Positions 1 through 8,578 are shown, numbered from the stretch's first letter. The stretch is DNA of 64,000 nt from Streptomyces sp. RerS4 (GCF_023515955.1 NZ_CP097322.1:3123501-3187500); one strand, 5' to 3'. Made by a program: numbers and translations. The notes: a model not told the origin generated them from the sequence alone.

Positions 1-10
1 GGGTGGCGCC

Positions 11-844
11 ATGGTGAACGCAGAGATCGGCGTAATCGGCGGTTCGGGCTTCTACTCCTTCCTGGAGGACGTCTCCGAGATCCAGGTCGAGACCCCGTAC
101 GGCTCCCCGAGCGACTCGCTGTACGTGGGCGAGCTGGCCGGCCGTCAGGTGGCCTTCCTGCCGCGCCACGGAAGCAGCCACACCGTGCCGCCTCACAAGA
201 TCAACTACCGGGCCAACCTGTGGGCACTGCGCTCCGTCGGCGTCCGCCAGGTGCTGGGCCCCTGCGCGGTCGGTGGCCTGCGGGCCGAGTACGGGCCGGG
301 CACGCTGCTGGTGCCCGACCAGCTGGTCGACCGTACGAAGTCCCGTGCGCAGACCTTCTTCGACGGCGAGCCGCTGCCCGACGGCAGCGTCCCCAACGTC
401 GTGCACACCACCTTCGCCGACCCGTACTGCCCCGTCGGGCGTTCCGTCGCCCTCGCGGCGGCGCGGGGCCGTGACTGGGAGCCGGTGGACGGCGGGACCA
501 TGGTCGTCATCGAGGGGCCGCGGTTCTCGACGCGCGCCGAGTCGCGCTGGCACGCGGCGGCCGGCTGGTCGGTGGTCGGCATGACCGGGCATCCGGAGGC
601 CGTCCTCGCGCGCGAGCTGGGGCTCTGCTACACGTCGATGGCCCTGGTCACGGACCTGGACGCGGGCGCCGAGACCGGTGAGGGCGTCTCGCACACGGAG
701 GTGCTGAAGGTGTTCGGGGAGAACGTCGGCCGGCTGCGCGAGGTCCTCTTCGACGCGGTGGCGGCGCTTCCGCCGACGGATTCGCGCGACTGCCTGTGCA
801 CGCACGCCCACGACGGCTGGGACCTGGGCATCGAGCTGCCGTAG
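11..844 (+). CDS. mtnP: S-methyl-5'-thioadenosine phosphorylase
   Basis: Cytosolic purine-salvage enzyme of the PNP/MTAP family. It cleaves methylthioadenosine with phosphate to adenine and 5-methylthioribose-1-phosphate, recycling the by-product of polyamine and related synthesis. At 277 residues the length is normal. Family landmarks visible are the N-terminal glycine loop GGSGFYSF (residues 10-17), the phosphate/substrate segment RHGSSHTVPPHKINYRAN (52-69), an IEGPRFSTRAES block near 170 and GMTGHPEAVLARE near 190-202. The ATG at 11 sits almost at the window edge, so any promoter lies outside. The next gene (CpaB-like) is about 200 nt downstream and looks unrelated. Function is confident; strict MTA rather than broader purine nucleoside specificity is inferred from the family. 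Confidence 0.93.
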   Translation: MVNAEIGVIGGSGFYSFLEDVSEIQVETPYGSPSDSLYVGELAGRQVAFLPRHGSSHTVPPHKINYRANLWALRSVGVRQVLGPCAVGGLRAEYGPGTLLVPDQLVDRTKSRAQTFFDGEPLPDGSVPNVVHTTFADPYCPVGRSVALAAARGRDWEPVDGGTMVVIEGPRFSTRAESRWHAAAGWSVVGMTGHPEAVLARELGLCYTSMALVTDLDAGAETGEGVSHTEVLKVFGENVGRLREVLFDAVAALPPTDSRDCLCTHAHDGWDLGIELP

Positions 845-1051
845 CGTGCCTGGCCGGCGCGGCGCTGCTGCTGACGCGGCCGGCACTCTGGGCTCCGGCG
901 CGCCGTACGGCCACCCCTGAGGGTGACGGAGTTATCCACAACCTGGGGATCGTCCACAGGCGCGGACGGGATCCGGCGAAAAAGCGGACGGTGGGAGATG
1001 TCCGGGCGCCTGCCCGGACATCGGCTCTCGACCGACTCGGCGGTGACCGTC

Positions 1052-1588
1052 ATGTCCAGGACCTCTCCCTGCTCCCCCTGTTCTCCCTCTTCCCCCGCCT
1101 TCTCCTCCTCTACGTGTCCCCCCGCGCGGCCCGTCCCCCTCTTCCCCCCGCTCCGCGTGGGCCGGGGCGCGGGGCGGCTGCGCCGCGCGGTGCGACGGAG
1201 GCGGCGGGTCACCTCGGCCGGCTTGGCGGTGGTCGCGGCCGCCCTCGCGGTGGGCGGGACGGAGGCGCGGGCCTCGCGCGGCGCGCCGCCCGCGCCGGAG
1301 GTGAAGCCACCGCCGGCGGTGGTGCGGATGGTGTCGGCCCCGGTGCGCATCGCGGACGCGGCGACGGTGCGGCTGCTGCGCGCGGGAGATCGCGTGGACG
1401 TGGTGGCGGCGGAGCGTGGCGGTCCGCCGAAGGTGGTGGCGGCCGGGGCGCGCGTGGCCGAGGTGCCGGTCGCGGACAAGGACGGCGGGGACGGCGGGGC
1501 GCTGGTGGTGCTGTCCGTTCCCCGGGATACGGCGCGCGCTCTGGTGGGTGCGGGTGCTGTGGCGCGGCTGGCGGTGACGTTGTGCTGA
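1052..1588 (+). CDS. CpaB/RcpC-like SAF-domain protein, membrane-anchored
   Basis: Protein of 178 residues from the ATG at 1052; the open frame continues upstream but that part is low-complexity. After a Ser/Pro/Cys-rich start and an Arg cluster there is one membrane segment or signal (about residues 55-75, rich in AGLAVVAAALAV). An exported domain follows with LLRAGDRVDVVAAE and a repeated VVLSVPRDTARALV strand pattern. This matches the beta-clip SAF/CpaB-RcpC fold used in Flp/Tad pilus assembly, where it stabilises the secretin. No other Tad genes are in the window, so a pilus role is not supported by context. A CpaB-like gene just before mscL is an arrangement I recall from other streptomycetes. 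The start codon is uncertain. Confidence 0.6.
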   Translation: MSRTSPCSPCSPSSPAFSSSTCPPARPVPLFPPLRVGRGAGRLRRAVRRRRRVTSAGLAVVAAALAVGGTEARASRGAPPAPEVKPPPAVVRMVSAPVRIADAATVRLLRAGDRVDVVAAERGGPPKVVAAGARVAEVPVADKDGGDGGALVVLSVPRDTARALVGAGAVARLAVTLC

Positions 1589-1711
1589 TTCGTACAGAGG
1601 CCCAGTCACGTCACCTTGGCGTGGGCGACGATTGGACACGTCGTGCGTGGACTGCCGTAGTTTTCGGAACTGTTGGTTCCGTGTTGGGCAGTTCCGAAGA
1701 AGGGCTCAGTG

Positions 1712-2206
1712 ATGAGCGAGAAGAAGGAGAGCGTCCTGGCGGGCTTCAAGGCCTTCCTGATGCGCGGCAACGTGGTGGACCTGGCGGTGGCCGTGGTCAT
1801 CGGCGCCGCGTTCACGAACATCGTGAACTCGATCGTGAAGGGCATCATCAGCCCTCTCGTGGGTGCCATCGGCACCAAAAACCTGGATGTCTACACCTCG
1901 TGTCTGAAAGCACCCTGTGGGGTCGACGCGAAGGGCGAGCCGACCGGCGTGAACATCATGTGGGGCTCCGTGCTCAACGCCACGCTGACCTTCCTGATCA
2001 CCGCGGCGGTCGTGTACTTCCTGATGGTGCTGCCGATGGCCAGGTACCTCGCCAAGGTGGAGGCACGCCGCAAGGCACGGGAAGGCGTCAAGGAGACCAT
2101 CGAGATCACCGAGCTGGAGGTCCTCAAGGAGATCCGGGACGCCCTCGTCGCGCAGCGGGGGGCGAACGGAAGCACCAGGACGGCGGGGACGCGCGACGCG
2201 TTCTGA
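1712..2206 (+). CDS. mscL: large-conductance mechanosensitive channel MscL
   Basis: MscL homopentamer subunit. It opens a wide non-selective pore in the cytoplasmic membrane when membrane tension rises, releasing solutes on hypo-osmotic shock. The ATG at 1712 gives MSEKKESVLAGFKAFLMRGN, the family's amphipathic N-terminus, and is preceded by a GAAGAAGG ribosome-binding site. TM1 spans about residues 20-45 (VVDLAVAVVIGAAF) and TM2 about 88-110 (LNATLTFLITAAVVYFLMVL), with a periplasmic loop between. A charged C-terminal helix (KETIEITELEVLKEIRDAL) forms the cytoplasmic bundle. The 164-residue length is slightly longer than E. coli MscL (136), with an extra basic/Thr-rich tail typical of actinomycetes. 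The upstream CpaB-like gene ends 123 nt before, so separate transcription is possible. Confidence 0.96.
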   Translation: MSEKKESVLAGFKAFLMRGNVVDLAVAVVIGAAFTNIVNSIVKGIISPLVGAIGTKNLDVYTSCLKAPCGVDAKGEPTGVNIMWGSVLNATLTFLITAAVVYFLMVLPMARYLAKVEARRKAREGVKETIEITELEVLKEIRDALVAQRGANGSTRTAGTRDAF

Positions 2207-2219
2207 CCGTTCCGCCGGT

Positions 2220-2504
2220 TCAGATGTGGTGCGGGGGCTTCTCGTCGAGGAATCGGGCCAGGTCGGCCGCGCTTCCGCCGGCGGGCGGCCGCTCGCCCCA
2301 GCCCCGGTCGGTGTCGTCCGAGGACTGTTGGTCCAGCGGGTCGTCGAAGACCAGCCGGGGCCTCGGCCTGGGCTTGGGCTTGGAGGCGGGCTCCGCGGGC
2401 CGCGCGGACTCCGGCGGGGTGGACTCCGGCCGGCTGGACTCCGGCTTCGCCTCGGCCGCGGCTGCGGGAGTGGGCTGCGGGTCGGAGGCGGGGGCGGTGC
2501 TCAT
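2220..2504 (-). CDS. small Pro/Ala-rich hypothetical protein
   Basis: A 94-residue protein that faces mscL and ends only 13 nt from it. It starts MSTAPASDPQPTPAAAAEAK, continues with Ser/Pro/Glu repeats (PESSRPESTPPESARP) and a short KPKPRPRPR run, and ends with DDTDRGWGERPPAGGSAADLARFLDEKPPHHI. There is no signal peptide, membrane segment or known domain, and most of it should be disordered. The C-terminal block looks ordered and reads like the conserved part of small streptomycete hypotheticals. High GC at third codon positions supports coding. Function is unknown. Confidence 0.6.
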   Translation of the reverse strand: MSTAPASDPQPTPAAAAEAKPESSRPESTPPESARPAEPASKPKPRPRPRLVFDDPLDQQSSDDTDRGWGERPPAGGSAADLARFLDEKPPHHI

Positions 2505-2541
2505 GCCTCAAGAGTACGGCCGCCCCCTGCCCCCGTCCGGC

Positions 2542-3003
2542 TCAGCCGGGAGCCTCGGCGCCCTTGCGGGCGTAGAACCACCAGCAGACGGCAAGGCAGG
2601 TCGCGTAGAAGCCGGTGACGGCGCCCGCCTCCATCTCCGACTGCTTGAGCGCGGCCGCCTGCTCCTGGGGGCCCTGGCCTTGGGCCTGGCGCGTGTGCTG
2701 ATCCCCGAAGATCACCGGGATCTGTCGGAACGTCGAACCGTTGCCCGGGCCGGAAAAGGCGAAGGCGAAGGCCGCCAGGAAGCCGGTGAAGAAGGCCCAG
2801 ACGTTGCCCTGGTTCCCGGAGTGGGCAAGCGCGAAGATGACGACGACCAGCGCCGCCGCCATGCCGACGAAGGACAGCATGGCCACCTTGGCCCCGCCGA
2901 TCCCGTCGGAGAGCCGGCCGCCACCCCAGCGCATCAGCGCGCCGACGAGCGGCCCGATCCAGGCTTAGGTCGTCGCCTGGTAGCCCTGCTCCTCGAAGGG
3001 CGA
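2542..3003 (-). pseudogene. 3' remnant of NarK-type nitrate/nitrite transporter
   Basis: C-terminal part of an NNP-family MFS transporter. The frame reads AWIGPLVGALMRWGGGRLSD, then several membrane segments, the GPGNGSTFRQIPVIF nitrate signature, and a last helix ending YARKGAEAPG. The N-terminal half is missing. Within the surviving frame a TAA stop (complement of 2965-2967) stands where ...QATT-AWIGPL... would otherwise be continuous; one base change (TAC to TAA) would explain it. Upstream it is joined to an iron-sulphur gene fragment, which implies a deletion. An internal ATG (2934) could still start a 130-residue product, but that could not transport. Judged a decayed gene. Confidence 0.75.
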
Positions 3004-3139
3004 CGGACCGGCCGGGCTCGGGGTAGTCGAGGTGGATCATCGATTTGCCCCGGTGGGAGTCGCATTCGCGGCAGGCGGAGACGCAGGCTTGACACCCGAT
3101 GCAGCGGCCCGCGTCGATGAAGACGGTGCGGCCCATCAT
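3004..3139 (-). pseudogene. 5' fragment of a 4Fe-4S ferredoxin-type protein
   Basis: Opens with MMGRTVFIDAGRCIGCQACV and SACRECDSHRGKSMIHLDYP, a clear ferredoxin-type cysteine cluster (CIGCQAC...CREC) of the kind found in electron-transfer subunits beside molybdopterin oxidoreductases. After about 45 residues the similarity stops and the frame runs into non-coding-like sequence that overlaps the NarK remnant in another frame. The ATG overlaps the stop of the preceding membrane-protein fragment (ATGATG with TGA inside), so the two were once translationally coupled. With the NarK piece this looks like the scar of a nitrate-reduction operon. No intact oxidoreductase is nearby. Confidence 0.65.
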
Positions 3140-3535
3140 GGCGGCGTCATCCGCATCTCGTAGCCGGGACCCGAGCCGGTGGCGGAGGTGAAGGTGAACC
3201 AGCCCCAGATGAGCGGGAAGGTGATCGCGGCGGCCGGCAGGCAGCCCCGGGAGATGAGCCGGTGGGCGGCCCAGCGTGAACGGGAGCGGGCGCCGGGGAA
3301 CTTCTGGAAGCCGAGGTAGGTCGCGATCACCCCTCGGCAGGGCGGTGGGCGCCTTCTTGAAGTTGGCGGCCGAGAAGAAGCTGCGGACGATCGCGGCGAT
3401 GAGCAGCAGCGACGCGATGACGCCGGTCAGGGTGGCCCGTACGGTGACGGACCGGGTGGGGGCCGGCGGCGGTATCTCGGGTGGCCCTGGGGATGGGGGC
3501 GGCGCTTCGGCGAGGACTTCTGCGGGCTCGGGCAC
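3136..3535 (-). pseudogene. frameshifted N-terminal fragment of a membrane protein
   Basis: Starts at 3535 with a Pro-rich lead and a membrane segment (SVTVRATLTGVIASLLLIAA, then IVRSFFSAANFKKAPTALP). Near 3330 the frame must skip one base in a G run. It then continues VIATYLGFQKFPGARSRSRW with a second membrane segment (PAAAITFPLIWGWFTFT) and ends GPGYEMRMTPP. It resembles the N-terminus of a multi-pass membrane protein I recall next to 4Fe-4S and nitrate genes in actinomycetes, but it is far too short. Frameshift plus truncation make it non-functional. The AT-richer DNA at 3540-3600 may be its old promoter. Confidence 0.6.
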
Positions 3536-3732
3536 AGCACCACGCTAGGTGGTAAGGAAAAGTTTGGCCCGTTATGTAGACCTTTATGGTTACTCCGAAC
3601 AGGACCCGAGACCGGGGCGGGATGGGGGGCGGGGCGCGGGAGGAGGGTGGTACGAGTCCGCCCGGGGCATGCGGGTGTTCCGAGCCGCGCGCCTCGCCTT
3701 CCGGGGCCTCGGGCACTGGTGTGCTGGGCGGT

Positions 3733-4902
3733 ATGACGTACGTACCGATGACCGCCCGCAGCCGCGACGAGGAACACCGGGCGGCGACCCCGCTGGAGCT
3801 GTTCTTCGATCTCTGCTTCGTCGTCGCGATCGCGCAGGCCGGTCAGCGCCTGGTGCACGCGCTGGCGGAGGGGCATCCGGGGACCGGGGTGATCGGCTAC
3901 GCGTTCGTGTTCTTCGGCGTGTGGTGGGCGTGGATGAACTTCACGTGGTTCGCCTCCGCCTACGACTGCGACGACGTGCCGTACCGGATCGCGACGCTCG
4001 TCCAGATCGCCGGAGTGCTCGTCTACGCGGCCGGCGTGAGCCGCGCCTTCGACGAGAACGACTGGACGGTGGCCGTCATCGGCTACCTGATCATGCGCGT
4101 CGCGTTGACCGCCCAGTGGTTGCGGGCGGCGGCCGGGGAGAGTGGCGGCGCCCGTACGGCCGCGCTGACGTACGCGGCGGGACTGGTGCTCTGTCAGGCG
4201 GGCTGGGTGGCGTTGCTGTTCGCGCCGGACGACCTCAAGCGGTGGCTGTTCCTTGTGCTGGTCTGCGCGGAGCTGTCGGTGCCGGTGATCGCGGAACGGC
4301 ACCACCAGACGCCGTGGCACGCCCACCACATCGTGGAGCGCTACGGACTGTTCACGATCATCGTGCTCGGCGAGACGATCGCGGCGAGCACCGTGGCGGT
4401 GAAGTCGGCGCTGGACGAGCACGAGGCCTTGGGCGAGCTGTTGCCGATCGCCGCCGGCGGGCTGCTGATCGTCTTCGCCGCGTGGTGGATCTACTTCGCG
4501 GTGCCGATGCACGAGCGGCTGAACACCAACCGGGAAGCCATCCCGTGGGGCTACGGCCACCTGCTGATCTTCGCCTCGGGTGCGGCGATCGGCGCGGGCA
4601 TCGAGGTCGCCGTCGAGCACGCGGTGGGCAAGGCGCACATCTCGCTGATCGCCGCGAACGCCGCCGTCACCGTCCCGTCGGCCGTGTTCCTGCTGGTGGT
4701 GTGGCTGCTGCATTCGCGGCACTTCAAGCGGGGCCCCGCCCAGCAGTTGGTCCTGCCGGTGTCCGCGCTCGCGCTGCTGGCCTGTACCTGGGCGGGTGCC
4801 TACGCCGTGTCGTACGCGGGGCTGGTGGCGACGGCCGCCGTCGTGGTGGGGACGGCCCTGTCGGTACGGGAGCCGGCCGGACACGCCCTCGCCGGGCACT
4901 GA
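3733..4902 (+). CDS. ltrA: low temperature requirement protein A (LtrA family)
   Basis: Polytopic membrane protein of 389 residues from the ATG at 3733 (MTYVPMTARSRDEEHRAATP). The family hallmark ATPLELFFDLCFVVAIAQ opens the first helix, and about ten further hydrophobic segments follow. Conserved polar positions include YDCDDVPYRIATLVQI, HHIVERYGLFTIIVLGETI and RLNTNREAIPWGYGHLLIF. LtrA was named from a Listeria cold-growth mutant; its biochemical activity is not established. A longer start at 3586 would add only low-complexity sequence, so I chose 3733. It stands alone between the nitrate remnants and the P450 gene. Confidence 0.88.
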   Translation: MTYVPMTARSRDEEHRAATPLELFFDLCFVVAIAQAGQRLVHALAEGHPGTGVIGYAFVFFGVWWAWMNFTWFASAYDCDDVPYRIATLVQIAGVLVYAAGVSRAFDENDWTVAVIGYLIMRVALTAQWLRAAAGESGGARTAALTYAAGLVLCQAGWVALLFAPDDLKRWLFLVLVCAELSVPVIAERHHQTPWHAHHIVERYGLFTIIVLGETIAASTVAVKSALDEHEALGELLPIAAGGLLIVFAAWWIYFAVPMHERLNTNREAIPWGYGHLLIFASGAAIGAGIEVAVEHAVGKAHISLIAANAAVTVPSAVFLLVVWLLHSRHFKRGPAQQLVLPVSALALLACTWAGAYAVSYAGLVATAAVVVGTALSVREPAGHALAGH

Positions 4903-5091
4903 CGCCGGCCGGACTGCGCTCCCGGCTCCGCACGGACTTCGCGCGGGCCGTCACCCCCGCACCGCCCCCGCCGTTCTCCAGCGCAGAACGCCACGGAGCC
5001 CACGTACACCACCACACGACGGACACGATGGCCACGACGGACGCTACGGAGCCGACGTGGCGACGGCGAGCGACAGAAGGAAGCACCCCGT

Positions 5092-6369
5092 ATGACACTC
5101 CCGGCCCAGCGACACGTCACCGCCACCGGCGGGGAGCCCGGCCCCGGCAGGGAACTGGCCGAGCCGGGTTTCTGGCAGCGGCCGCCCGCCGACCGGCTGG
5201 CCGCCTTCGCCCGGCTGCGCGCCCTCGACTCCCCGGTGTTCGTCCCGGAGGGCTCCGGGCACTGGGCCCTCGTCCGGCACGCGGACGTACAGGAGGCGAG
5301 CCGCCTGCCGAAGGTGTTCGCGAGCGCGCCCGGCGTCACCACGCCCGAGCCGGCTCGTTGGGTGCGGGCGTTGTTCGGGGACTCGATGGTGAACCTGGAC
5401 GGCCCCGATCACGCTCAGCTGCGCAAGATCGTGCAGCGGGCGTTCACGCCCCGGCTGTTGGCCGCGGCGGAGGCGGACATCCACGCGGTCGCGGCCCGGA
5501 TCGTGGACGACGTCCTGGCGGAGCGGCCCGACGAGTTCGTCTCGGCAGTGGCCTCCCGGCTGCCCTTGGAGGTCATCTGCAACATGATGGGCATCCCCGA
5601 GCGCTACCGGGCGGAGATCGCCGACCGGGTCGACCACGCCTCGGAGAACATCGGCGTCGAGCGCCGGCTGGCGTCCCGGCTGCGGATGCCCGGACGCGGC
5701 CTGCGGGCGCTGGCCCGGATGCAGCGGATGGTCGCGGGCATCGGCCGGGAGCGGCGCAGGAATCCCACCGACGACCTGATCTCCGCCCTGGTGTGCGCGA
5801 ACGTGGACGGGCAGGCGCTGGGAGCGCGCCAACTGGGGGCGTTCTTCAGCCTGCTGATGGTGGCGGGCGTCGAGACCACCCGGAACGCGATCACGCACGG
5901 GCTGACGCTGCTCACCGACTTCCCCGACCAACGGGACCTGTTGCTGTCGGACTTCGAGAAGTACGCCGACGGCGCCGTCGACGAGATGATCCGGCACTCG
6001 ACGCCGATCATCCAGTTCCGCCGGACCGTGGCCGCCGAACACACCCTGGGCGGCCGGCTGTTCCACCCCGGCGAGAAGGTGGTGCTGTACTACGCCTCCG
6101 CCAACCGTGACGAGGCCGTCTTCCCCGATCCGGACGCCTTCGTCATCACCCGCTCCCCCAACCCCCACCTGGGTTTCGGCGGGGGTGGCCCGCACTTCTG
6201 CCTGGGCGCGCACCTGGCCCGGGTGGAGATGAAGGCGCTGTTTCGGGAGTTGCTGACCCGGCCGGTGGGGTTGCGTGCGGTGGGGCTGCCGGATCTGGCG
6301 GGGTCCAACTTCGACAACCGGGTCCGCTCGCTGCGGTTCGCCTTCGAGCAGCCCGCCGGCCGACCCTGA
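5092..6369 (+). CDS. cytochrome P450
   Basis: Soluble bacterial P450 of 425 residues, a heme-thiolate monooxygenase needing a separate ferredoxin and reductase. Visible landmarks are the oxygen-binding I-helix VAGVETTRNAIT (residues about 263-274), the K-helix ExxR as DEMIRHS, and the heme-binding loop HLGFGGGGPHFCLGAHLAR, whose Cys ligates the heme. The ATG at 5092 follows GAAGGAAG, a good ribosome-binding site. Overall pattern (NLDGPDHAQLRKIVQRAFTP, AGSNFDNRVRSLRFAF at the end) recalls the CYP124/125/142 group, known in mycobacteria for sterol or branched-lipid oxidation, but the substrate is unknown here. No ferredoxin gene is adjacent, so redox partners must come from elsewhere. Confidence 0.95.
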   Translation: MTLPAQRHVTATGGEPGPGRELAEPGFWQRPPADRLAAFARLRALDSPVFVPEGSGHWALVRHADVQEASRLPKVFASAPGVTTPEPARWVRALFGDSMVNLDGPDHAQLRKIVQRAFTPRLLAAAEADIHAVAARIVDDVLAERPDEFVSAVASRLPLEVICNMMGIPERYRAEIADRVDHASENIGVERRLASRLRMPGRGLRALARMQRMVAGIGRERRRNPTDDLISALVCANVDGQALGARQLGAFFSLLMVAGVETTRNAITHGLTLLTDFPDQRDLLLSDFEKYADGAVDEMIRHSTPIIQFRRTVAAEHTLGGRLFHPGEKVVLYYASANRDEAVFPDPDAFVITRSPNPHLGFGGGGPHFCLGAHLARVEMKALFRELLTRPVGLRAVGLPDLAGSNFDNRVRSLRFAFEQPAGRP

Positions 6370-6487
6370 CCGCCGCCACCCTGACCGCCAGACCGGCGGT
6401 CGCCCCCGACCGCCCCCGGCAGCCGAACCGGCCACCGGGCAGGCTGGGGGCCCGGCGGCCGGAGGTAGTGGGGCGCGCGCCGCGCCG

Positions 6488-6982
6488 CTACTTCTGCAGG
6501 CTCTGCACCGTGACGAGGCAGTGGGCGCAGTCGTTCAGCACCGCCTCGTCACCGGCGAAGTCCCGCAGGGCCTCCTCCGTCACGGGCTGTCCGGGCACGG
6601 CCTCGGGCCAGGCGCGCGTGGAGAACAGGAAGTACGCCCGGCCGCTCTCCCGGGCCGCCTCGACCCACTCGTCCGGCGCGGTGCAGGTCACGTTCAGGCC
6701 GGGGAGGGTCAGCGCGACCTGGTTGTCGGCGAGGACGACCTTCACCTGGAACTTGTGCGGGTTGGCGGTGCCGTTCTCGACCACCTCGCCGATGCGCAGG
6801 CCCATCTCCCCCAGCAGGCCGCGCACGGCCTCCTCCGAGCCCTGCGGGCCCTGCGGCCCGTCGCCGAGCGGATAGGCGAGGAGATACGGCATGTCGTGGC
6901 CGGCGGAGGGGTCGCCGATCCAGGCGAGCACGGAAAGGGTGCCGAGCTGGGAACGGTCGGTCTCGGCTTGTGTTGAAGTCAT
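6488..6982 (-). CDS. conserved Streptomyces hypothetical (DUF5949-like)
   Basis: A 164-residue cytosolic protein; the ATG at 6982 gives MTSTQAETDRSQLGTLSVLA. There is no signal peptide or membrane segment. It looks like one alpha/beta domain: LGTLSVLAWIGDPSAGHDMP, YLLAYPLGDG, FQVKVVLADNQVALTLPG and a C-terminal AVLNDCAHCLVTVQSLQK. From memory this matches small streptomycete proteins classed as DUF5949; the role is unknown. An in-frame start at 7030 would add an Arg-rich, poorly conserved stretch, so I prefer 6982. It is convergent with the P450 gene across 118 nt that includes a small hairpin at 6383-6401. Confidence 0.72.
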   Translation of the reverse strand: MTSTQAETDRSQLGTLSVLAWIGDPSAGHDMPYLLAYPLGDGPQGPQGSEEAVRGLLGEMGLRIGEVVENGTANPHKFQVKVVLADNQVALTLPGLNVTCTAPDEWVEAARESGRAYFLFSTRAWPEAVPGQPVTEEALRDFAGDEAVLNDCAHCLVTVQSLQK

Positions 6983-7039
6983 GCGCCGCACCTTAGTGGC
7001 CCTTCGCCCGACCCTTTCACGGCCTTTCACCCGGGCGGG

Positions 7040-7663
7040 CTACACCGCCCAGAATCCACCTCCGGAATTCGCCTGCATGTTCGCGTCCTGGTATTGGAGG
7101 CGGGCGACGCGCACGTTTTCCGGGATTTCGAACACGACCCATCCTTCGGCCCGCTCACCGACCTCGAGGGAATCGAAGACGAGCGGTTTGCCGGTGGTCA
7201 GTTCCCCGGTGCGCGCCGCGGGGTGGCGTTTGCCCGCGGTGTCGTACGCCCACATGCGCCCGAGCGCCCCGTACGAGGCCCCGCCGACGTTGACGAACGA
7301 CATCGAGGCGGCCACCCAGCGCTTGCCGGCGGGCGGGGCGAAGTTCTTCTCCACACTGACGGCCGGGTCCACGAACGCGACCAGCACCACCTGGAGGTGA
7401 CGGCCCAGCTGCCGCCCCCGCACCCGTACGGAGTCGCCCACATGGGCGTCCTTCGAGGCGCTCCGCGCCCGCTCCCCGTCGGGGGCGGCCGGGTCCTCCT
7501 CCACGCCGGGCGCCGCGTCGTCGACCGGGACGGCGGGCACGGCGGCGGGGGCGACGGCCGCGCCCTCGGACGAGCCGGAACAGCCCGTGGCGCCGAACAG
7601 CAGGGCGGGCAGCAGGACGGGCAGGACCGCGGCGGAGGCGAAAGCGGAAACGGACTGACGCAT
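7040..7663 (-). CDS. putative lipoprotein with DUF4352-like domain
   Basis: Exported protein of 207 residues. Residues 1-28 form a lipoprotein signal with the lipobox LLFGATGC, so the mature protein should be lipid-anchored on the outer face of the membrane at Cys28. A Pro/Ala/Asp linker follows, then a beta-rich domain of about 125 residues (VGDSVRVRGRQLGRHLQVVL, KRWVAASMSFVNVGGASYGA, EVGERAEGWVVFEIPENVRV) with the layout of DUF4352 immunoglobulin-like domains. The ATG at 7663 is the start that gives a proper signal. It is divergent from the DUF6299-like gene across about 210 nt. Function is unknown. Confidence 0.82.
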   Translation of the reverse strand: MRQSVSAFASAAVLPVLLPALLFGATGCSGSSEGAAVAPAAVPAVPVDDAAPGVEEDPAAPDGERARSASKDAHVGDSVRVRGRQLGRHLQVVLVAFVDPAVSVEKNFAPPAGKRWVAASMSFVNVGGASYGALGRMWAYDTAGKRHPAARTGELTTGKPLVFDSLEVGERAEGWVVFEIPENVRVARLQYQDANMQANSGGGFWAV

Positions 7664-7875
7664 ACGGGAACCCCTTCGGGGATCTTCGGGGCGGAAATCA
7701 GGGGGATGGTGCGGGCCAGTCTCACGCGCCCGAGCGGGGAATTGCACACACCGACACGAGCCCGCGCGGCCAATCACCGCGCGACTGCCACCACAATGCG
7801 TTGCGACGGGTTCCGCCGGCGAATTCCGTCACCCCCACACACGGCGGCTCGACACCGCGTCAACCTGGAGGAACC

Positions 7876-8328
7876 ATGACCGTTTCCGTATCCCGACTCG
7901 CCTTCGCGGCGCTTTCCGCGGTGGCCGCGGCCGCCGTTCTCACCACCCCGGCGGGGGCGGCCGCGTACGGAAATGAGATTTCCGTACGGAAAGACGCCCA
8001 CATCAATCCGGACGACACGATCACCCTTTTCGGTACCTACCGGTGCGCACCGACGTCACCCGTGGGGTCGGTTCAGGTCTCGGTGACCGTGATCCAGGAC
8101 GGGACCCGGCTCACCTTCGCCGGCGACGAGGCGGCGCGGTGCGACGGCGAGCGGCACGACTGGACGGCCTCCGGCGGGCTGCGCATGACGCCCGGCTTCC
8201 ACCCGGGCGCGGCCGGCGCGGAGGTGCGTCTGCAGCGGGCCGGTGTCTCGGGCAGCGGCCTGGTCCCGACCTCGGTGCACGTCTCCCACCTCGCCGAGAG
8301 CCGTCAGGACATCGAGGTCTACGGCTGA
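7876..8328 (+). CDS. secreted DUF6299-like protein
   Basis: A 150-residue secreted protein. The ATG at 7876, preceded by CTGGAGGAACC, begins a Sec signal (MTVSVSRLAFAALSAVAAAA) with probable cleavage after PAGAAA. The mature part is one beta-sandwich-like domain starting NEISVRKDAHINPDDTITLF and GTYRC, with a second Cys in ARCDGERHDW that could form a disulphide. This layout matches the streptomycete family I know as DUF6299. No catalytic motif is visible. It stands divergent to the lipoprotein gene, and the two may share a regulatory region. Role unknown, likely extracellular structural or protective. Confidence 0.8.
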   Translation: MTVSVSRLAFAALSAVAAAAVLTTPAGAAAYGNEISVRKDAHINPDDTITLFGTYRCAPTSPVGSVQVSVTVIQDGTRLTFAGDEAARCDGERHDWTASGGLRMTPGFHPGAAGAEVRLQRAGVSGSGLVPTSVHVSHLAESRQDIEVYG

Positions 8329-8410
8329 GAGGTCCCCGGCTGACAGCCGCAGGGCCACGGCTGACGGCCGTCGAGCCACGGGTTGCCCACCCGGAATCCG
8401 GTAGCCGCCG

Positions 8411-8578
8411 CTACCGGCACTCGGGGGCGACGTCCGTCATCGACATGAACGCCACCGTCTGGCATCCGGGATGCGCGTGCGGCCGGCCCGCCGTCCGGTC
8501 GACGTCCTTCGGCACCACGGCCACCAGCAGCAGCGCCGCCAGCAGACCCGTGACCGCGCCCCAGGAGATCCTTTCCAT
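8411..8578 (-). CDS. small exported or membrane-anchored protein
   Basis: Only 55 residues from the ATG at 8578 (MERISWGAVTGLLAALLLVA). One hydrophobic helix near the N-terminus is followed by a polar tail KDVDRTAGRPHAHPGCQTVA and DVAPECR with two cysteines, which could form a disulphide outside the cell. It lies between the DUF6299-like gene and the large phosphatase gene; the phosphatase stop is 53 nt upstream, so it may be read from the same transcript. Nothing identifies a function. Confidence 0.55.
   Translation of the reverse strand: MERISWGAVTGLLAALLLVAVVPKDVDRTAGRPHAHPGCQTVAFMSMTDVAPECR

Noticed and set aside
3586-3732. Extended N-terminus of LtrA
   Set aside because: Gly/Arg/Pro-rich low-complexity sequence without family similarity; the LtrA hallmark begins after ATG 3733.
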